NCBI RefSeq assembly: GCF_000331225.1 | Contig: NZ_ANFY01000006.1 | Location: 62,001 to 126,000, forward strand | DNA from: Sandarakinorhabdus sp. AAP62 | GTDB taxonomy: Bacteria; Pseudomonadota; Alphaproteobacteria; Sphingomonadales; Sphingomonadaceae | Direction of reading: 5' to 3' | DNA length: 64,000 nucleotides | The notes under the pieces: generated by a model | Told to the model about the DNA's origin: nothing | Database searches by the model: none | What the model saw: only the letters and a program-made list of their open reading frames with translations | Shown: positions 31,643 to 40,348 of the stretch, piece after piece | Layout of the letters: every line of letters starts with the position of its first letter | How positions within the stretch are numbered: the first letter of the stretch is position 1 | Position numbers and translations under genes: made by a program

Positions 31643-32014
31643 TCAGCTTAAATCAATAATTCGGGCTAGCTTTCCGCCCGAGATCGTAATGAACGAGGCG
31701 CCGCGCATTGCGAATTGCTCTCCAGCCTTCATAGGGCCCAGGTCAATGGCCGGGGTGCCGGTCCAGTCCACCTCCAACGCGGCATGATCGCCTTCGATAA
31801 CTGCGTTCCTGACCGCTTGGTGCCGAATAGTGAACATCGTTGCCGCCTGTTGTGCGATTTCGGCGAAGGCGGCGCTGCCCTCGATCTTCATACTTTGCCC
31901 TGAATTGGAAACATTCTCAAATACAACATCATCGGCAACACATGCCACCATTGCAGCAACATCCTTGCAATTGTAGGCGTCGAGATAGTTTTTAATGATT
32001 GCAGGTAGAGTCAT
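31643..32014 (-). CDS. SnoaL-like / NTF2-fold protein
   Basis: 123-aa protein of the SnoaL-like group: IIKNYLDAYNCKDVAAMVACVADDVVFENV at the start, a central beta sheet (VRNAVIEGDHAALEVDWTGT) and C-terminal FITISGGKLARIIDL. The group includes small cyclases, isomerases and hydratases that bind substrates in a cone-shaped pocket, but the residues seen do not identify a reaction. ATG at 32014 with GAAGAAGGGCAA upstream. Stands alone in a low-GC stretch between the DUF4336 gene and the acyl-CoA dehydrogenase. Confidence 0.75.
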   Translation of the reverse strand: MTLPAIIKNYLDAYNCKDVAAMVACVADDVVFENVSNSGQSMKIEGSAAFAEIAQQAATMFTIRHQAVRNAVIEGDHAALEVDWTGTPAIDLGPMKAGEQFAMRGASFITISGGKLARIIDLS

Positions 32015-32567
32015 GGATATTGCCCTTCTTCCAGAAGTGCGTCACCGATCGTCGGCATGTTAGACGACGTAGACACGCATTTTAAACTGAAGATGCCAGT
32101 AGGCATCTGTTCACTCAGACGGACCCGACCTGACGTATCAGGCCGGGCGATTAAATCGCCTGCCGGTCGCTACTGCGATGTGAACAAAAAGAGCCATAAG
32201 CTTACTGTTCTGGTTTAACCCTGATTGTCAAGGTGGCGGTGTGATGGGCAGGGTCTGCCGATTTAAAAGGACAAGCGCAAATATCTGAGCGGTTTGGTCT
32301 TTCCGTGCCGAAACCGACCTATGTTTGCAGAATCAGTTCCATTGAATTTTTCCAGATCGCTCGGTGGACATGAAAAAAACCGGGATCAGGTGAGTGGCGC
32401 CGATCTAAGCCTTCGCGACAATAACCTGGTGGCACAAGCGACCGCTTCGGGATCGAAAGCAGCCGCGCGGCTTTATGGGTCTGCGTCCCAGGACCATCAC
32501 CAAATGATGGGCTTGCGCGCCCGTGGCGTGGTGGCAAGCATGCGGGCGGACAAGAGGACCTGAGACG
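32015..32567. other. Divergent intergenic region with three consecutive hairpins
   Basis: 553 bp of lower-GC sequence between the SnoaL-like gene and the acyl-CoA dehydrogenase. Three perfect stem-loops lie in 70 bp (32091-32108, 32129-32142, 32146-32160). An open frame at 32294-32563 has no family features and I do not call it a gene. Both flanking promoters must lie here. Confidence 0.45.
32091..32160. repeat. Cluster of three perfect short inverted repeats
   Basis: AGATGCC/GGCATCT (32091-32108, loop 4), CCTGA/TCAGG (32129-32142, loop 4) and GGCGATT/AATCGCC (32146-32160, loop 1). None is followed by a T-run in either direction, so simple termination is unlikely for all three; operator sites or an attenuator-like RNA are possible. 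Confidence 0.5.
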
Positions 32568-33812
32568 ATGACCAATATCTTCACCAATCCCGAGATGAAC
32601 GATCTGCGCATGTCGGAAAAGGCGCGGCCGCTGTTCGATGCTGTTGTCCGTCACATCAACGAGAATGTCGTGCCGATTGCGGAGAAATTCGAGGAACTGG
32701 GCAAGGGCCGGGCCGATCGCTGGAGCTGGGCGCCGGGGCAGCTGGAGTTGCTGCAGACGGCCAAGGACAAGGCCAAGGCGGCGGGCCTGTGGAATTTCTT
32801 CCTGCCCAATGCCGAAACCGGCGAGGGGCTGAGCAATCTGGATTATGCCTATATCGCCGCCGAACTGGGCAAGGTGCCGCTGGCATCGGAATCCCTGAAC
32901 TGCTCGGCGCCCGACACCGGCAACATGGAAGTGCTGGAACGGGTGGGCACGCACGAGCAGAAGAAGCGCTGGCTGGAGCCGCTGCTCGCCGGTGAAATCC
33001 GTTCCGCCTATGCCATGACCGAGCCTGATGTGGCCTCGTCTGATGCCAAGAACATCCGCACCCGCGCGGTGCGTGATGGCAAGGACTGGGTGATCAACGG
33101 CGAGAAATTCTACATCTCGGGTGCCGGTGATCCGCGCTGCAAGGTGATGATCGTGATGGTGCGCACCAGCGACGATGGCCCGGCGAGCAGCCAGCAATCC
33201 CAGATCCTCGTGCCGATGGACACGCCAGGCGTGAAGATCCTGGGGCCGATGCATGTGTTCAGCGAAGATCACGCGCCGCGCGGCCACATGCATCTGCGCT
33301 TTGAAAACGTCCGGGTGCCGTATGAAAATATCCTGCTCGGCGAAGGCCGCGGGTTCGAGATTTCACAAGTGCGGCTGGGGCCGGGGCGTATCCACCACTG
33401 CATGCGCACCATCGGCAAGGCCGAGATCGCGCTGGATTACATGGTGAAACGCGGCAATAGCCGCGAGGCGTTTGGCCGCCCGCTGATCATGCTGGGCAAG
33501 AATCTGGAACTGATCGCCCGCGCCCGCATCGAGATCGAGGCGATGCGCCTGATGGTGCTGAAGGCCGCCAAGGCGATGGACGTGCTCGGCAACCGCGAGG
33601 CGCGGGTGTGGGTGAGCATGGTGAAGGCGATGGTGCCGGAAAAGACCTGCCAGATCATCGACCAGGCCATCCAGATCCACGGTGCCGCCGGCATTTCGCA
33701 ATGGACCCCGCTGGCCGAACTCTATGCCGACGTTCGCCACCTGCGCTTTGCCGATGGTCCGGACGAGGTGCACCACATGGTGGTCGGCCGGCACGAGACG
33801 GGGCTGCACTGA
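32568..33812 (+). CDS. Acyl-CoA dehydrogenase (ACAD10/11-like)
   Basis: 414-aa flavoprotein that oxidises acyl-CoA to enoyl-CoA. Seen: YAMTEPDVASSDAKNIRTRA (FAD/substrate motif), GEKFYISGAGDPRCKVMIVM, GRIHHCMRTIGKAE, the QIHGAAGISQWTPLAE C-terminal block, and ADGPDEVHH near the end. The pattern fits the ACAD10/11 branch rather than short-chain dehydrogenases. ATG at 32568 with AAGAGGAC eight bases upstream. Followed after 46 bp by an SDR on the same strand, so a short catabolic operon is likely; the natural substrate is unknown. Confidence 0.92.
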   Translation: MTNIFTNPEMNDLRMSEKARPLFDAVVRHINENVVPIAEKFEELGKGRADRWSWAPGQLELLQTAKDKAKAAGLWNFFLPNAETGEGLSNLDYAYIAAELGKVPLASESLNCSAPDTGNMEVLERVGTHEQKKRWLEPLLAGEIRSAYAMTEPDVASSDAKNIRTRAVRDGKDWVINGEKFYISGAGDPRCKVMIVMVRTSDDGPASSQQSQILVPMDTPGVKILGPMHVFSEDHAPRGHMHLRFENVRVPYENILLGEGRGFEISQVRLGPGRIHHCMRTIGKAEIALDYMVKRGNSREAFGRPLIMLGKNLELIARARIEIEAMRLMVLKAAKAMDVLGNREARVWVSMVKAMVPEKTCQIIDQAIQIHGAAGISQWTPLAELYADVRHLRFADGPDEVHHMVVGRHETGLH

Positions 33813-33858
33813 TCGTTCAGCCCCCTTTGCAGCGGCCCCGATTCAAGGACACAAGATC

Positions 33859-34647
33859 ATGGACACCAGCAGCCTGTTCCGCCTCGATGGCCGCGTCGCG
33901 CTTGTCACCGGGGGCAGCCGCGGCATCGGCAAGATGATCGCCGCCGGCTTCATTGCCCAGGGTGCCAGGGTCTATATCTCGTCACGCAAGGCGCCGGCCT
34001 GCCTCGAAACGGCGGCGGAACTGGGGCCAAACTGCATCCCGCTGCCACAGGATGTCTCGACCGTCGCCGGCTGCCAGGCGCTGGCCGCACAGCTCGCCGC
34101 GCAGGAAGCAAGGCTCGACATTCTCGTCAACAATGCCGGTGCCGCCTGGGGCGCCCCGTTCGAGGAATTTCCGGAAAGCGGCTGGGACAAGGTGATGAAC
34201 CTGAACGTCAAATCGCCGTTCTTTCTCACGCAGGCGCTGCATGGCCTGTTGAAGGCATCGGGCACGCACACGCAGCCGGCCAAGGTGATCAACATCACCT
34301 CGATCGACGGTATCCGTCTCAATCCGCAGGAAACCTACAGCTACCACGCCTCCAAATCGGCGCTGATCTATCTCACCAGGCGCATGGCGGCGCGGCTGGT
34401 GAAGGATGGGATCAATGTCACCTCGATTGCGCCGGGCGCCTTTGCCAGCGAGATGAACCGGGTCGCGCGCGATCACGGCGATGCGATTGCCAAGTTCATC
34501 CCCTCCCGTCGCATTGGTGTTGACGAAGACATGGCCGGCGCCGCCATCTACCTCGCCAGCCGCGCCGGGGATTATGTTGTGGGCGACACGATCACCGTGG
34601 ATGGCGGCGTCGCCCATGCCAGCACCGGGGCCGGCTTCGCCGATTGA
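33859..34647 (+). CDS. Short-chain dehydrogenase/reductase (3-oxoacyl reductase/RhlG-like)
   Basis: 262-aa classical SDR: NAD(P) motif TGGSRGIG at residues 17-24, NNAG (LVNNAGAAWG), catalytic Ser in ITSID, YxxxK in SYHASKSALIYL, and the C-terminal GDTITVDGG. The NPQETYSYHASK context is close to RhlG and related 3-oxoacyl reductases. ATG at 33859, 46 bp after the acyl-CoA dehydrogenase, so they probably act together on an acyl or hydroxyacyl substrate; exact role unknown. Confidence 0.88.
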   Translation: MDTSSLFRLDGRVALVTGGSRGIGKMIAAGFIAQGARVYISSRKAPACLETAAELGPNCIPLPQDVSTVAGCQALAAQLAAQEARLDILVNNAGAAWGAPFEEFPESGWDKVMNLNVKSPFFLTQALHGLLKASGTHTQPAKVINITSIDGIRLNPQETYSYHASKSALIYLTRRMAARLVKDGINVTSIAPGAFASEMNRVARDHGDAIAKFIPSRRIGVDEDMAGAAIYLASRAGDYVVGDTITVDGGVAHASTGAGFAD

Positions 34648-34657
34648 TGACGGCGGC

Positions 34658-35644
34658 TCAAACGGGTCGCTGCTGCTTGGAAGCAGTATTTTCGTTGGTC
34701 TGCCACATCTCGACGATGGTACGCAGCGCCGTGACAAACGCCAGCGGCTGATCGAGCATGAGGTGGTGGCGCGCCTCCGGAACCGCGATGATCGGAATAT
34801 CGGCGCCGCCCAATTCGCGCACATAGTCAGCCGAGTCCGGCGTGAACAACAGGCTTTGGGCGCCATAGACGATGGCCTTGCGGCCCGGCGTCGCCACAAC
34901 GCGCTTGCCCATCTCATGCCACCCCGGTTCCGCGTCGTTCTGACGGAAGACTTCCGGATCAAATTTCCAGGTCCAGTCCGCGCCGCTGCGGCGCAGCGAG
35001 TGAAAGGCCATGTAATCCATCAGAAAGGGCTCACCGACAGGCTGCGGCGGGGACAGGACATAGCGGCTGCGCGCGGTGGGATAGTCCGGATAGCGACGTT
35101 GCGGCTTGTCGGGGTCGCCCGAGCCCGGACGCCCGTTGCCTTGCCGGTTCCGCTCCTCCAGCACCTCGGGCCGCAGCACCATCATGTCGCACAGGATCAG
35201 GCCGGAAAATCGCTCCGCGGCCAACGCCATCGCGGTCAGGCCAACGGAAGCGCCAAAGCTGTGCGCAATGATGACCGGCTTGGAGGGGCCTTCGAACAGC
35301 CCCAACGCCTCGGCCACCCCGATCATCTCGGCGCCGCGCGCCTGCGTGTCGCACCCGGGCCGATTGGCGCTGTCGCCCATGCCCGACAGATCATAGGCGA
35401 TGACATGATGATCCCCCGCCAGAAACGGCGCGATGAACGCAAAGCAGCGCGCATGCGCCAGAAAGCCATGCGTCATCAAGATCGGCGGATGCGCGGCGTT
35501 GCCCCACCGAAAATAATGTACGCGCGTGCCCGCGACGTCGATGAAGCCTTCCTCGCGCGGCACGGCGAGGGCTTCATGAAACCAGCCGGGCAGCGCATCA
35601 GGCTGCGGTGCCCACAGCGGGTCGATGTCATCACTTGCGTCCAC
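34658..35644 (-). CDS. Alpha/beta hydrolase
   Basis: 328-aa alpha/beta-hydrolase-fold protein. HGF (oxyanion) in MTHGFLAHAR, nucleophile Ser in IIAHSFGAS (first Gly of GxSxG replaced by Ala), GMGDS after strand 5, and the late catalytic His in PEARHHLMLDQP. Substrate unknown; its convergent position with the acyl-CoA dehydrogenase/SDR pair, stop only 10 bp from theirs, suggests an ester or lactone related to that pathway. The GTG at 35644 is chosen because a full AAGGAGGT site lies seven bases upstream; a TTG at 35689 gives a longer frame but a worse context. Confidence 0.87.
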   Translation of the reverse strand: MDASDDIDPLWAPQPDALPGWFHEALAVPREEGFIDVAGTRVHYFRWGNAAHPPILMTHGFLAHARCFAFIAPFLAGDHHVIAYDLSGMGDSANRPGCDTQARGAEMIGVAEALGLFEGPSKPVIIAHSFGASVGLTAMALAAERFSGLILCDMMVLRPEVLEERNRQGNGRPGSGDPDKPQRRYPDYPTARSRYVLSPPQPVGEPFLMDYMAFHSLRRSGADWTWKFDPEVFRQNDAEPGWHEMGKRVVATPGRKAIVYGAQSLLFTPDSADYVRELGGADIPIIAVPEARHHLMLDQPLAFVTALRTIVEMWQTNENTASKQQRPV

Positions 35645-35770
35645 GCCTGGACCTCCTTGCAAACCACTCGCACTTTGCGGTGCTTTCAACTCAGGACAAA
35701 GCCCTGAGATGCTGCAGGTTTGATGGTGACGGTGATGGCGTTATCAGACAGTTGGCGATGGAAGAGGTCT

Positions 35771-35811
35771 GCCGCGAACCAGGCTCAGGGGCAAATTTCC
35801 CTGTTTTCCCT
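35771..35811 (+). repeat. Direct repeat copy 2 of a 41-bp element
   Basis: Matches 28586-28626 at 37 of 41 positions, same orientation. Here it runs into a further TCCCTG repeat and an inverted CAGGGA series that is missing from copy 1. Confidence 0.7.
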
Positions 35812-36002
35812 GTTATCAGTATATTTCGCAGCCGCTTCCGCGGCTAACTGCGCGCGTATGCCCCTGAGAAATCAACCATTCCCTCGAAAAGTACCGCTTT
35901 CGGAACAGGGACTTGGTGTCGCGATAACAGGGAATTTCAGATGCGATTTCAGGGAATGCTCATCAACCAAACAGGCAAGGCCTGCCAACCAAGCTTGGTC
36001 GG

Positions 36003-36131
36003 TTAGAACCCGTGATCATCCTTGTCTCCAAACACTTCTTCGCGCGCAAACTGTGCCTCGATTGCTTGAACAGACATCGCCCACTCCGCATTCTGAAGCG
36101 CCTCCGTCGCCCAACGCGAGAACTCGGCTGC
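36003..36131 (-). pseudogene. Possible C-terminal fragment of an unknown protein
   Basis: Minus-strand frame immediately after a stop reads AAEFSRWATEALQNAEWAMS, then VQAIEAQFAREEVFGDKDD and ends HGF-stop. It looks like a natural amphipathic C-terminus, not a random high-GC shadow, but there is no start, no ribosome site and no recognised family. A decayed gene or mobile-element end is possible. Confidence 0.25.
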
Positions 36132-36235
36132 TCACTTCGACATGAGCCTGATCGGTGGCAGGAGCGGCGGCGAGCAGGCTCACAGGCGATTTCTGCGCAT
36201 CAGGACGCCAAATATCTCCTTGTATCGCACGCGGC

Positions 36236-37312
36236 TCAACTCTTGATGGCCTTCAGGCCCCACGCAAACACCTTGCGTGTGTTTTCCTCTTCCAGTGCAA
36301 ATTGCGCCGCCGGTGAAAGTCCGCTGACAGTCGGTAGCTTGGTCTGGCGCTTGGAAACCATGGCGAGCCACCTCTCGACGCGCGGCTGGCGGTCAGCAAA
36401 CGGCGCGTGATAGCCGCTGGTCAGCACAGGCACCCTCAGCGGATCACGGGTGATCAGTTCGGTGGTGGGGAAGATCTTCGGGTTGGCCTTTCGCATCATC
36501 CCGAACAGTTTGGCCTGATCAGTCATGCCAGTATCGAACAGCACTTCAGACAGCAGGAAGCCATCCTCGTAGGGCGCCACGCCCATGTCCTTCAGGGAAC
36601 AGGCCTTCACCCACGGACTGAGCGCAGCGACCGTCTCTTCCGGCATTTCCATGAAACTCATGTTGTTGCCGGGATCAATCAGGCTGCCGAGATATTCGCT
36701 GTCGATACGCTTCAGCAGCGCGACATGTTCATGAACCGTGCGGTCCTTGTGGTTCTCCAGCGCGATCGCGATGCGATATTTCTCGGCAATCGGTACACAG
36801 CGTTCGATGATGGCATTGGCTTCGGCCAGCCAGCTGTACCAATCCTCGCGGCTGCGGAAGGTCTCGTACCGCCGGCCGGTGCCACCTTCGGGCGGACGCG
36901 AAACTGCGCGCACACAGGTGGCGCCCAGCGCCGCTGCGGCCTGCACGCTGGCTTCGAACGGGCCATAATCGCCGTCGCGCCGGCTGGGCAGCGCGGCCTG
37001 GCCTTCATAATACATGCCCAGTTCGTCCAGCCGGGCCCGGAAGCGTGCGATGTGGGCCTTGCCCACGCCGATCTGCACACCGCCACCGCCCAGGCTGCGG
37101 ACATAGTCGAGGAAGGCCACCGGATCATCGCGCAGGCCTCTGGCCACGCCGTCGAGCCCGCGCAGATGCGCCGAAAGCCCGGTGCCGGCGATGCCGAGCG
37201 GCGACTTGGGCGGCAGCGCGCCTTCCGACTGGGCAATGGCCAGGCTGGGGAAGCCGGCAAACAGGGTAGCGGCAAAGCCGGCCTGTGCGAACCGGCGACG
37301 GCTCATCAGCAT
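36236..37312 (-). CDS. Tat-exported sugar isomerase/epimerase-like TIM-barrel protein
   Basis: 358-aa AP-endonuclease-2/xylose-isomerase-like barrel with a twin-arginine signal (SRRRFAQAGFAATLFAG) and cleavage near AIAQ. Probable metal ligands are the Glu in IALENHKDR, Asp in SLIDPGNN, the KACSLKDMG region and the Glu in TTELIT. Acts in the periplasm, on a free sugar or keto-sugar; exact isomerase or epimerase reaction unknown. It follows the TonB receptor gene on the same strand after 76 bp that contain a strong hairpin, so it is likely co-transcribed and under the same GntR-type operator at 40261. Confidence 0.85.
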   Translation of the reverse strand: MLMSRRRFAQAGFAATLFAGFPSLAIAQSEGALPPKSPLGIAGTGLSAHLRGLDGVARGLRDDPVAFLDYVRSLGGGGVQIGVGKAHIARFRARLDELGMYYEGQAALPSRRDGDYGPFEASVQAAAALGATCVRAVSRPPEGGTGRRYETFRSREDWYSWLAEANAIIERCVPIAEKYRIAIALENHKDRTVHEHVALLKRIDSEYLGSLIDPGNNMSFMEMPEETVAALSPWVKACSLKDMGVAPYEDGFLLSEVLFDTGMTDQAKLFGMMRKANPKIFPTTELITRDPLRVPVLTSGYHAPFADRQPRVERWLAMVSKRQTKLPTVSGLSPAAQFALEEENTRKVFAWGLKAIKS

Positions 37313-37345
37313 TCAGCATCTCCCTTCGCATCGCCTTGAAACAAA

Positions 37346-37370
37346 TGTGCCGGGCACGAGGCCCGGCACA
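37346..37370 (-). terminator. Strong intercistronic hairpin after the TonB receptor gene
   Basis: Perfect 10-bp stem TGTGCCGGGC/GCCCGGCACA with a 5-base loop between the receptor stop and the isomerase start. Only ATTTG follows in the minus direction, so it may reduce read-through or protect the upstream message instead of ending all transcription. Confidence 0.6.
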
Positions 37371-37388
37371 AGTGACTTCAGAAGTTGA

Positions 37389-40037
37389 TCAGAACTTTGT
37401 CCGCAACGTGAGTTCCAGCGTCCGCCCGAATGGCGAGTGGGCGTTGCCGAAGAAGCCCTGCGTGCCATCATAGAAGGGCGGCCAGCGGTTGAAGATGTTC
37501 GATCCGCGCAGCTGGATCTGGCTGCCCTTCAGCACGTTGGGCAGATTATACTGAACGGTGAGATCGAACGTCTCCCAGCTCTTCACATTGGGGAAGGCGG
37601 TGCCGGAGGTGATGTTGGTGAACGGGCCGATGTAGGTCATGAAGGCCGACACGGTCAGATCATCCAGGTTCCAGCTCAGCTGGCCGCGGCCGCGCCACTT
37701 GATGGCGCTCTGCTGGCCGATGATATCCTGGAAACCGGTGCCCGGCGCAAGTTCCTGACGGAAGCCCAGCTGGCGGTTGGCGTTCACGTTCAGCGTGAAA
37801 TTGCCGATGCTGGTGGGCACCTTGTAGCTCAGATCAAGATCGAGACCATCGATGATGCGCTGGCCGACATTGATCGCAAACGACTGGAAGATGGCATCGA
37901 TCCGCGCCGGCACCGGGCTCTGCGGTGGCGCTGCCGCAATGGCCGCCGCCACCTGCGCCGGGGTCGGATTGCGGATCACCGCGAAGCTGAAGAACGGGTT
38001 GTTGAACGCGTCCGCCTGCGTCGGCTTGTAGACCAGATTCTTGTAGGTCACATTGTAGTAGGTGACGCTCAGCTTGAGGCCGGGGACAAAGCTGGGCGTG
38101 AAATCGGCGCCCAGCGAGTAGGTTTCGGCCTCTTCCGGGGTCAGCGCCGGATTGCCGCCGCCCTGGTTGTAGATGTTCACGTTGTTGCCGAAGCCGGCGA
38201 TGTTCAGGCCGATCTGCGGCACGCCGAAGATCGAGGTGATCAGGCCCATGTTCGGCGCGACAAAGCTGGTGCTCCACGAACCCCGCAACGACAGGTCCTT
38301 CACCGGTGCATAGACCAGGCCAACCTTCGGATTGAAGGTACCGCCCAGCTGCTGGTAGTGGTCGTACCGGCCGGAAACCGACAGTTCCAGCCGCTCGATG
38401 CCGGGCATGCCGTTCTGCGAGGTGAAGAACGGCAGGTTGATTTCGGCAAAGGCCGCCGCCACGAAGCGCGAAATCCGGTCGTCGCGCACCAGCAACTGGG
38501 TCGGGCCGGGCACGCCGCCGATCTGCAGCTGATCGGCCTGTTCGTCGCGGAACTCGGTGCCGACAGCCATGCGGGCGTCGCCGCCACCAAGGGCGAACAA
38601 CGGGCCATCGGCCTTCACCATCAGCTGGCGCAGAAACTGCGAGCTGTCATTGATCTGCGTGAAGCCATTGTCGATCTGGGCCAGCACGCCCGGATTGTTC
38701 TGGCCAGCCTGGCCAAACGGGTTGAAGGCGGTGGTCAGCGTCGACCCATTGGCCAGATTCTGCGCCGCGATCAGATCGATTTCCGGCTGCGAGTTGAAAT
38801 CGTTGGTCTTGGAATAATGGGTCATCACGTTGAGCAGCCAGCCACCGCCCAGCTTCACGTCGGCACCCAGCGTGATGGCCAGCACTTCGGATTTCTGCGT
38901 GTTCACCGGGTTGGGGAACAGGCCTTCGCCGTTGCGCACCACGCTCACGGTCTGGCCCGGCGTCAACGACACGCCCGGCGGCAGCAGCAGATAGGGATTG
39001 TTCTGCGGCACGGTGATGTTGAGGTTGCGTGGGTTGGCCACGCGCGAGGTTTCAAGGTTGGAATAATTGGCTTCGGCCCACAGCGTGACAGTGTCGTTCA
39101 GTTCCTGCCGGGCCGTCGCCAGCACCGAATAGCGCGTCGATTCCGGCACCACTTCCTGCGCCAGCTGGTTTTCGCAGCGGTTGCGGTTGGCGTTGCCGGT
39201 GGCAAACGACGGATAGGCATAGACGGTACTGCCAATGGTGACGTTGGGCAGCGAGCAGGTGGTGGTGCGCCGGTCAATGCCGCCGCGGAACCGCTGATCG
39301 GCCCGGATGAAGGGGATTTCCTCGTTGGTGGGCGACTTGTTGGCGCTGTACTCGCCAACGATCATCACGTTGCCGGTGGACCATTTCTTGCCCCAGCCCA
39401 GCGCCAGGTTGCGCTTTTCATAGGAATGTTCGGGCGAGAAGCCGTAGGTGCCCTGCGCTTCGAAGCCATCCATGTCGCGGCGGTAGACGAAGTTGGCAAC
39501 ACCGGCGACGGCATCGGAACCGTAAACGGCCGACGAACCATCGGCGACGATCTCAACGCGGCCGATGCCCAGCACCGGGATCATGCCCGGATCGGGCAGC
39601 ACGGCTTCACCGCCGACGGCGGCCATGCGGTGGCCGTTGAACAGCGCCAGCGTCGCGAAGATGCCGATATTGTGGATGTTGGGCAGGAAACCGCCGGTGC
39701 GGAAACGGCCGGTGGTGGCCACTTCGTGATTGACGCCGAAGTTGCCAAGTTGCGGCACCAGGCTGAGCAGTTCCGACAGGTTGGCCGGCGCGTTGACCTT
39801 CACGAATTCCTGATCGACGCCGATCAGCGGCGACCCGATCGGCGCGACGCCGCGGATGCTGGTGCCGGTCACCACGATTTCGGCGGCTTCCTCGGCAGCG
39901 CCGGACTTGTCATCGGCTGCGGCTGCGGCTGTCTGGGCGGCAGCAGCCCCGGCGAGCGTGAACGCAAGTGCGGCAGCACCCGCCATGCAAGTGGCGCGGT
40001 GCAGTTGGCCCCGCTTCAGGAATAGGATGCGCGTCAT
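37389..40037 (-). CDS. TonB-dependent receptor of the sugar-acid regulon
   Basis: 882-aa outer-membrane receptor: long signal region ending near AGAAAAQT, IVVTGTSIRG start of the plug, IGRVEIVADGSSAVYGSDAVAG plug motif, a large barrel and LRTKF C-terminus. The plug style (GSSAVYGSDAVAGVANF) is that of the large receptor group expanded in sphingomonads for plant-derived carbohydrates and other organics. ATG at 40037 after GGGGGAGAAAGC. A CTGTATACAG palindrome lies between a probable TTGACG -35 and -10 box at 40251-40280, which links it to the nearby GntR regulon. Substrate is inferred to be a sugar or glycoside. Confidence 0.92.
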   Translation of the reverse strand: MTRILFLKRGQLHRATCMAGAAALAFTLAGAAAAQTAAAAADDKSGAAEEAAEIVVTGTSIRGVAPIGSPLIGVDQEFVKVNAPANLSELLSLVPQLGNFGVNHEVATTGRFRTGGFLPNIHNIGIFATLALFNGHRMAAVGGEAVLPDPGMIPVLGIGRVEIVADGSSAVYGSDAVAGVANFVYRRDMDGFEAQGTYGFSPEHSYEKRNLALGWGKKWSTGNVMIVGEYSANKSPTNEEIPFIRADQRFRGGIDRRTTTCSLPNVTIGSTVYAYPSFATGNANRNRCENQLAQEVVPESTRYSVLATARQELNDTVTLWAEANYSNLETSRVANPRNLNITVPQNNPYLLLPPGVSLTPGQTVSVVRNGEGLFPNPVNTQKSEVLAITLGADVKLGGGWLLNVMTHYSKTNDFNSQPEIDLIAAQNLANGSTLTTAFNPFGQAGQNNPGVLAQIDNGFTQINDSSQFLRQLMVKADGPLFALGGGDARMAVGTEFRDEQADQLQIGGVPGPTQLLVRDDRISRFVAAAFAEINLPFFTSQNGMPGIERLELSVSGRYDHYQQLGGTFNPKVGLVYAPVKDLSLRGSWSTSFVAPNMGLITSIFGVPQIGLNIAGFGNNVNIYNQGGGNPALTPEEAETYSLGADFTPSFVPGLKLSVTYYNVTYKNLVYKPTQADAFNNPFFSFAVIRNPTPAQVAAAIAAAPPQSPVPARIDAIFQSFAINVGQRIIDGLDLDLSYKVPTSIGNFTLNVNANRQLGFRQELAPGTGFQDIIGQQSAIKWRGRGQLSWNLDDLTVSAFMTYIGPFTNITSGTAFPNVKSWETFDLTVQYNLPNVLKGSQIQLRGSNIFNRWPPFYDGTQGFFGNAHSPFGRTLELTLRTKF

Positions 40038-40348
40038 GCTTTCTCCCCCAACGCAGTTGCTGCCAGGCAGGCAATTCATGGCAATGGGGGGGACGGCGTC
40101 AGATCTGCTGCCGGATTTGCCGGCAATGTGGGCAGACCATCTGCCCACTCCACCCTCCCCACACACCACCATGCGCGCGCCCCTGCTGCATGGCAGGGCC
40201 TGTCACGACACCGGCTGGCCGCCACGCCTCTTCCGGGCAATGGCTTGCAACACTTGTAGACTGTATACAGATGGCGTCAACGCCAAACTGTAATAGGGTG
40301 CGGGGTGCATCGATCAGAAGGCAATCAATCGCCCGGTGATGCAGAAAA
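40038..40348. promoter_or_regulatory. Promoter region of the TonB receptor and end of glcF
   Basis: 311 bp. Contains the operator at 40261-40270 with a minus-strand -35-like TTGACG ending near 40277 and a -10-like CTACAAG near 40255. The rest of the stretch shows no gene. Confidence 0.5.
40261..40270. promoter_or_regulatory. GntR/FadR-type operator (CTGTATACAG) at the TonB receptor promoter
   Basis: Perfect 10-bp palindrome placed in the spacer of the probable receptor promoter. Matched 9 of 10 at 44286-44295 and at 60489-60498, and by its GTATAC core at 49833-49838. Confidence 0.65.

Larger units (their letters stand above)
35645..36235. other. Intergenic region of degraded repeats and gene fragments
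   Basis: 591 bp without an intact gene. It holds the second copy of the 41-bp repeat (35771-35811), hexamers TCCCTG at 35798 and 35807 and CAGGGA at 35906, 35928 and 35950, a CTCAGG/CCTGAG hairpin near 35690-35709, and a short protein-like fragment at 36003-36131 on the minus strand. Confidence 0.5.

Noticed and set aside
32294-32563. An 89-codon plus-strand frame before the acyl-CoA dehydrogenase
   Set aside because: No ribosome site, no family features, and it runs into the promoter and leader of the real gene; likely chance in a spacer.
37437-40025. An 862-codon plus-strand frame opposite the second TonB receptor
   Set aside because: Same effect. Composition is His/Arg/Gln-rich with no recognisable domain, and the receptor is unmistakable on the other strand.
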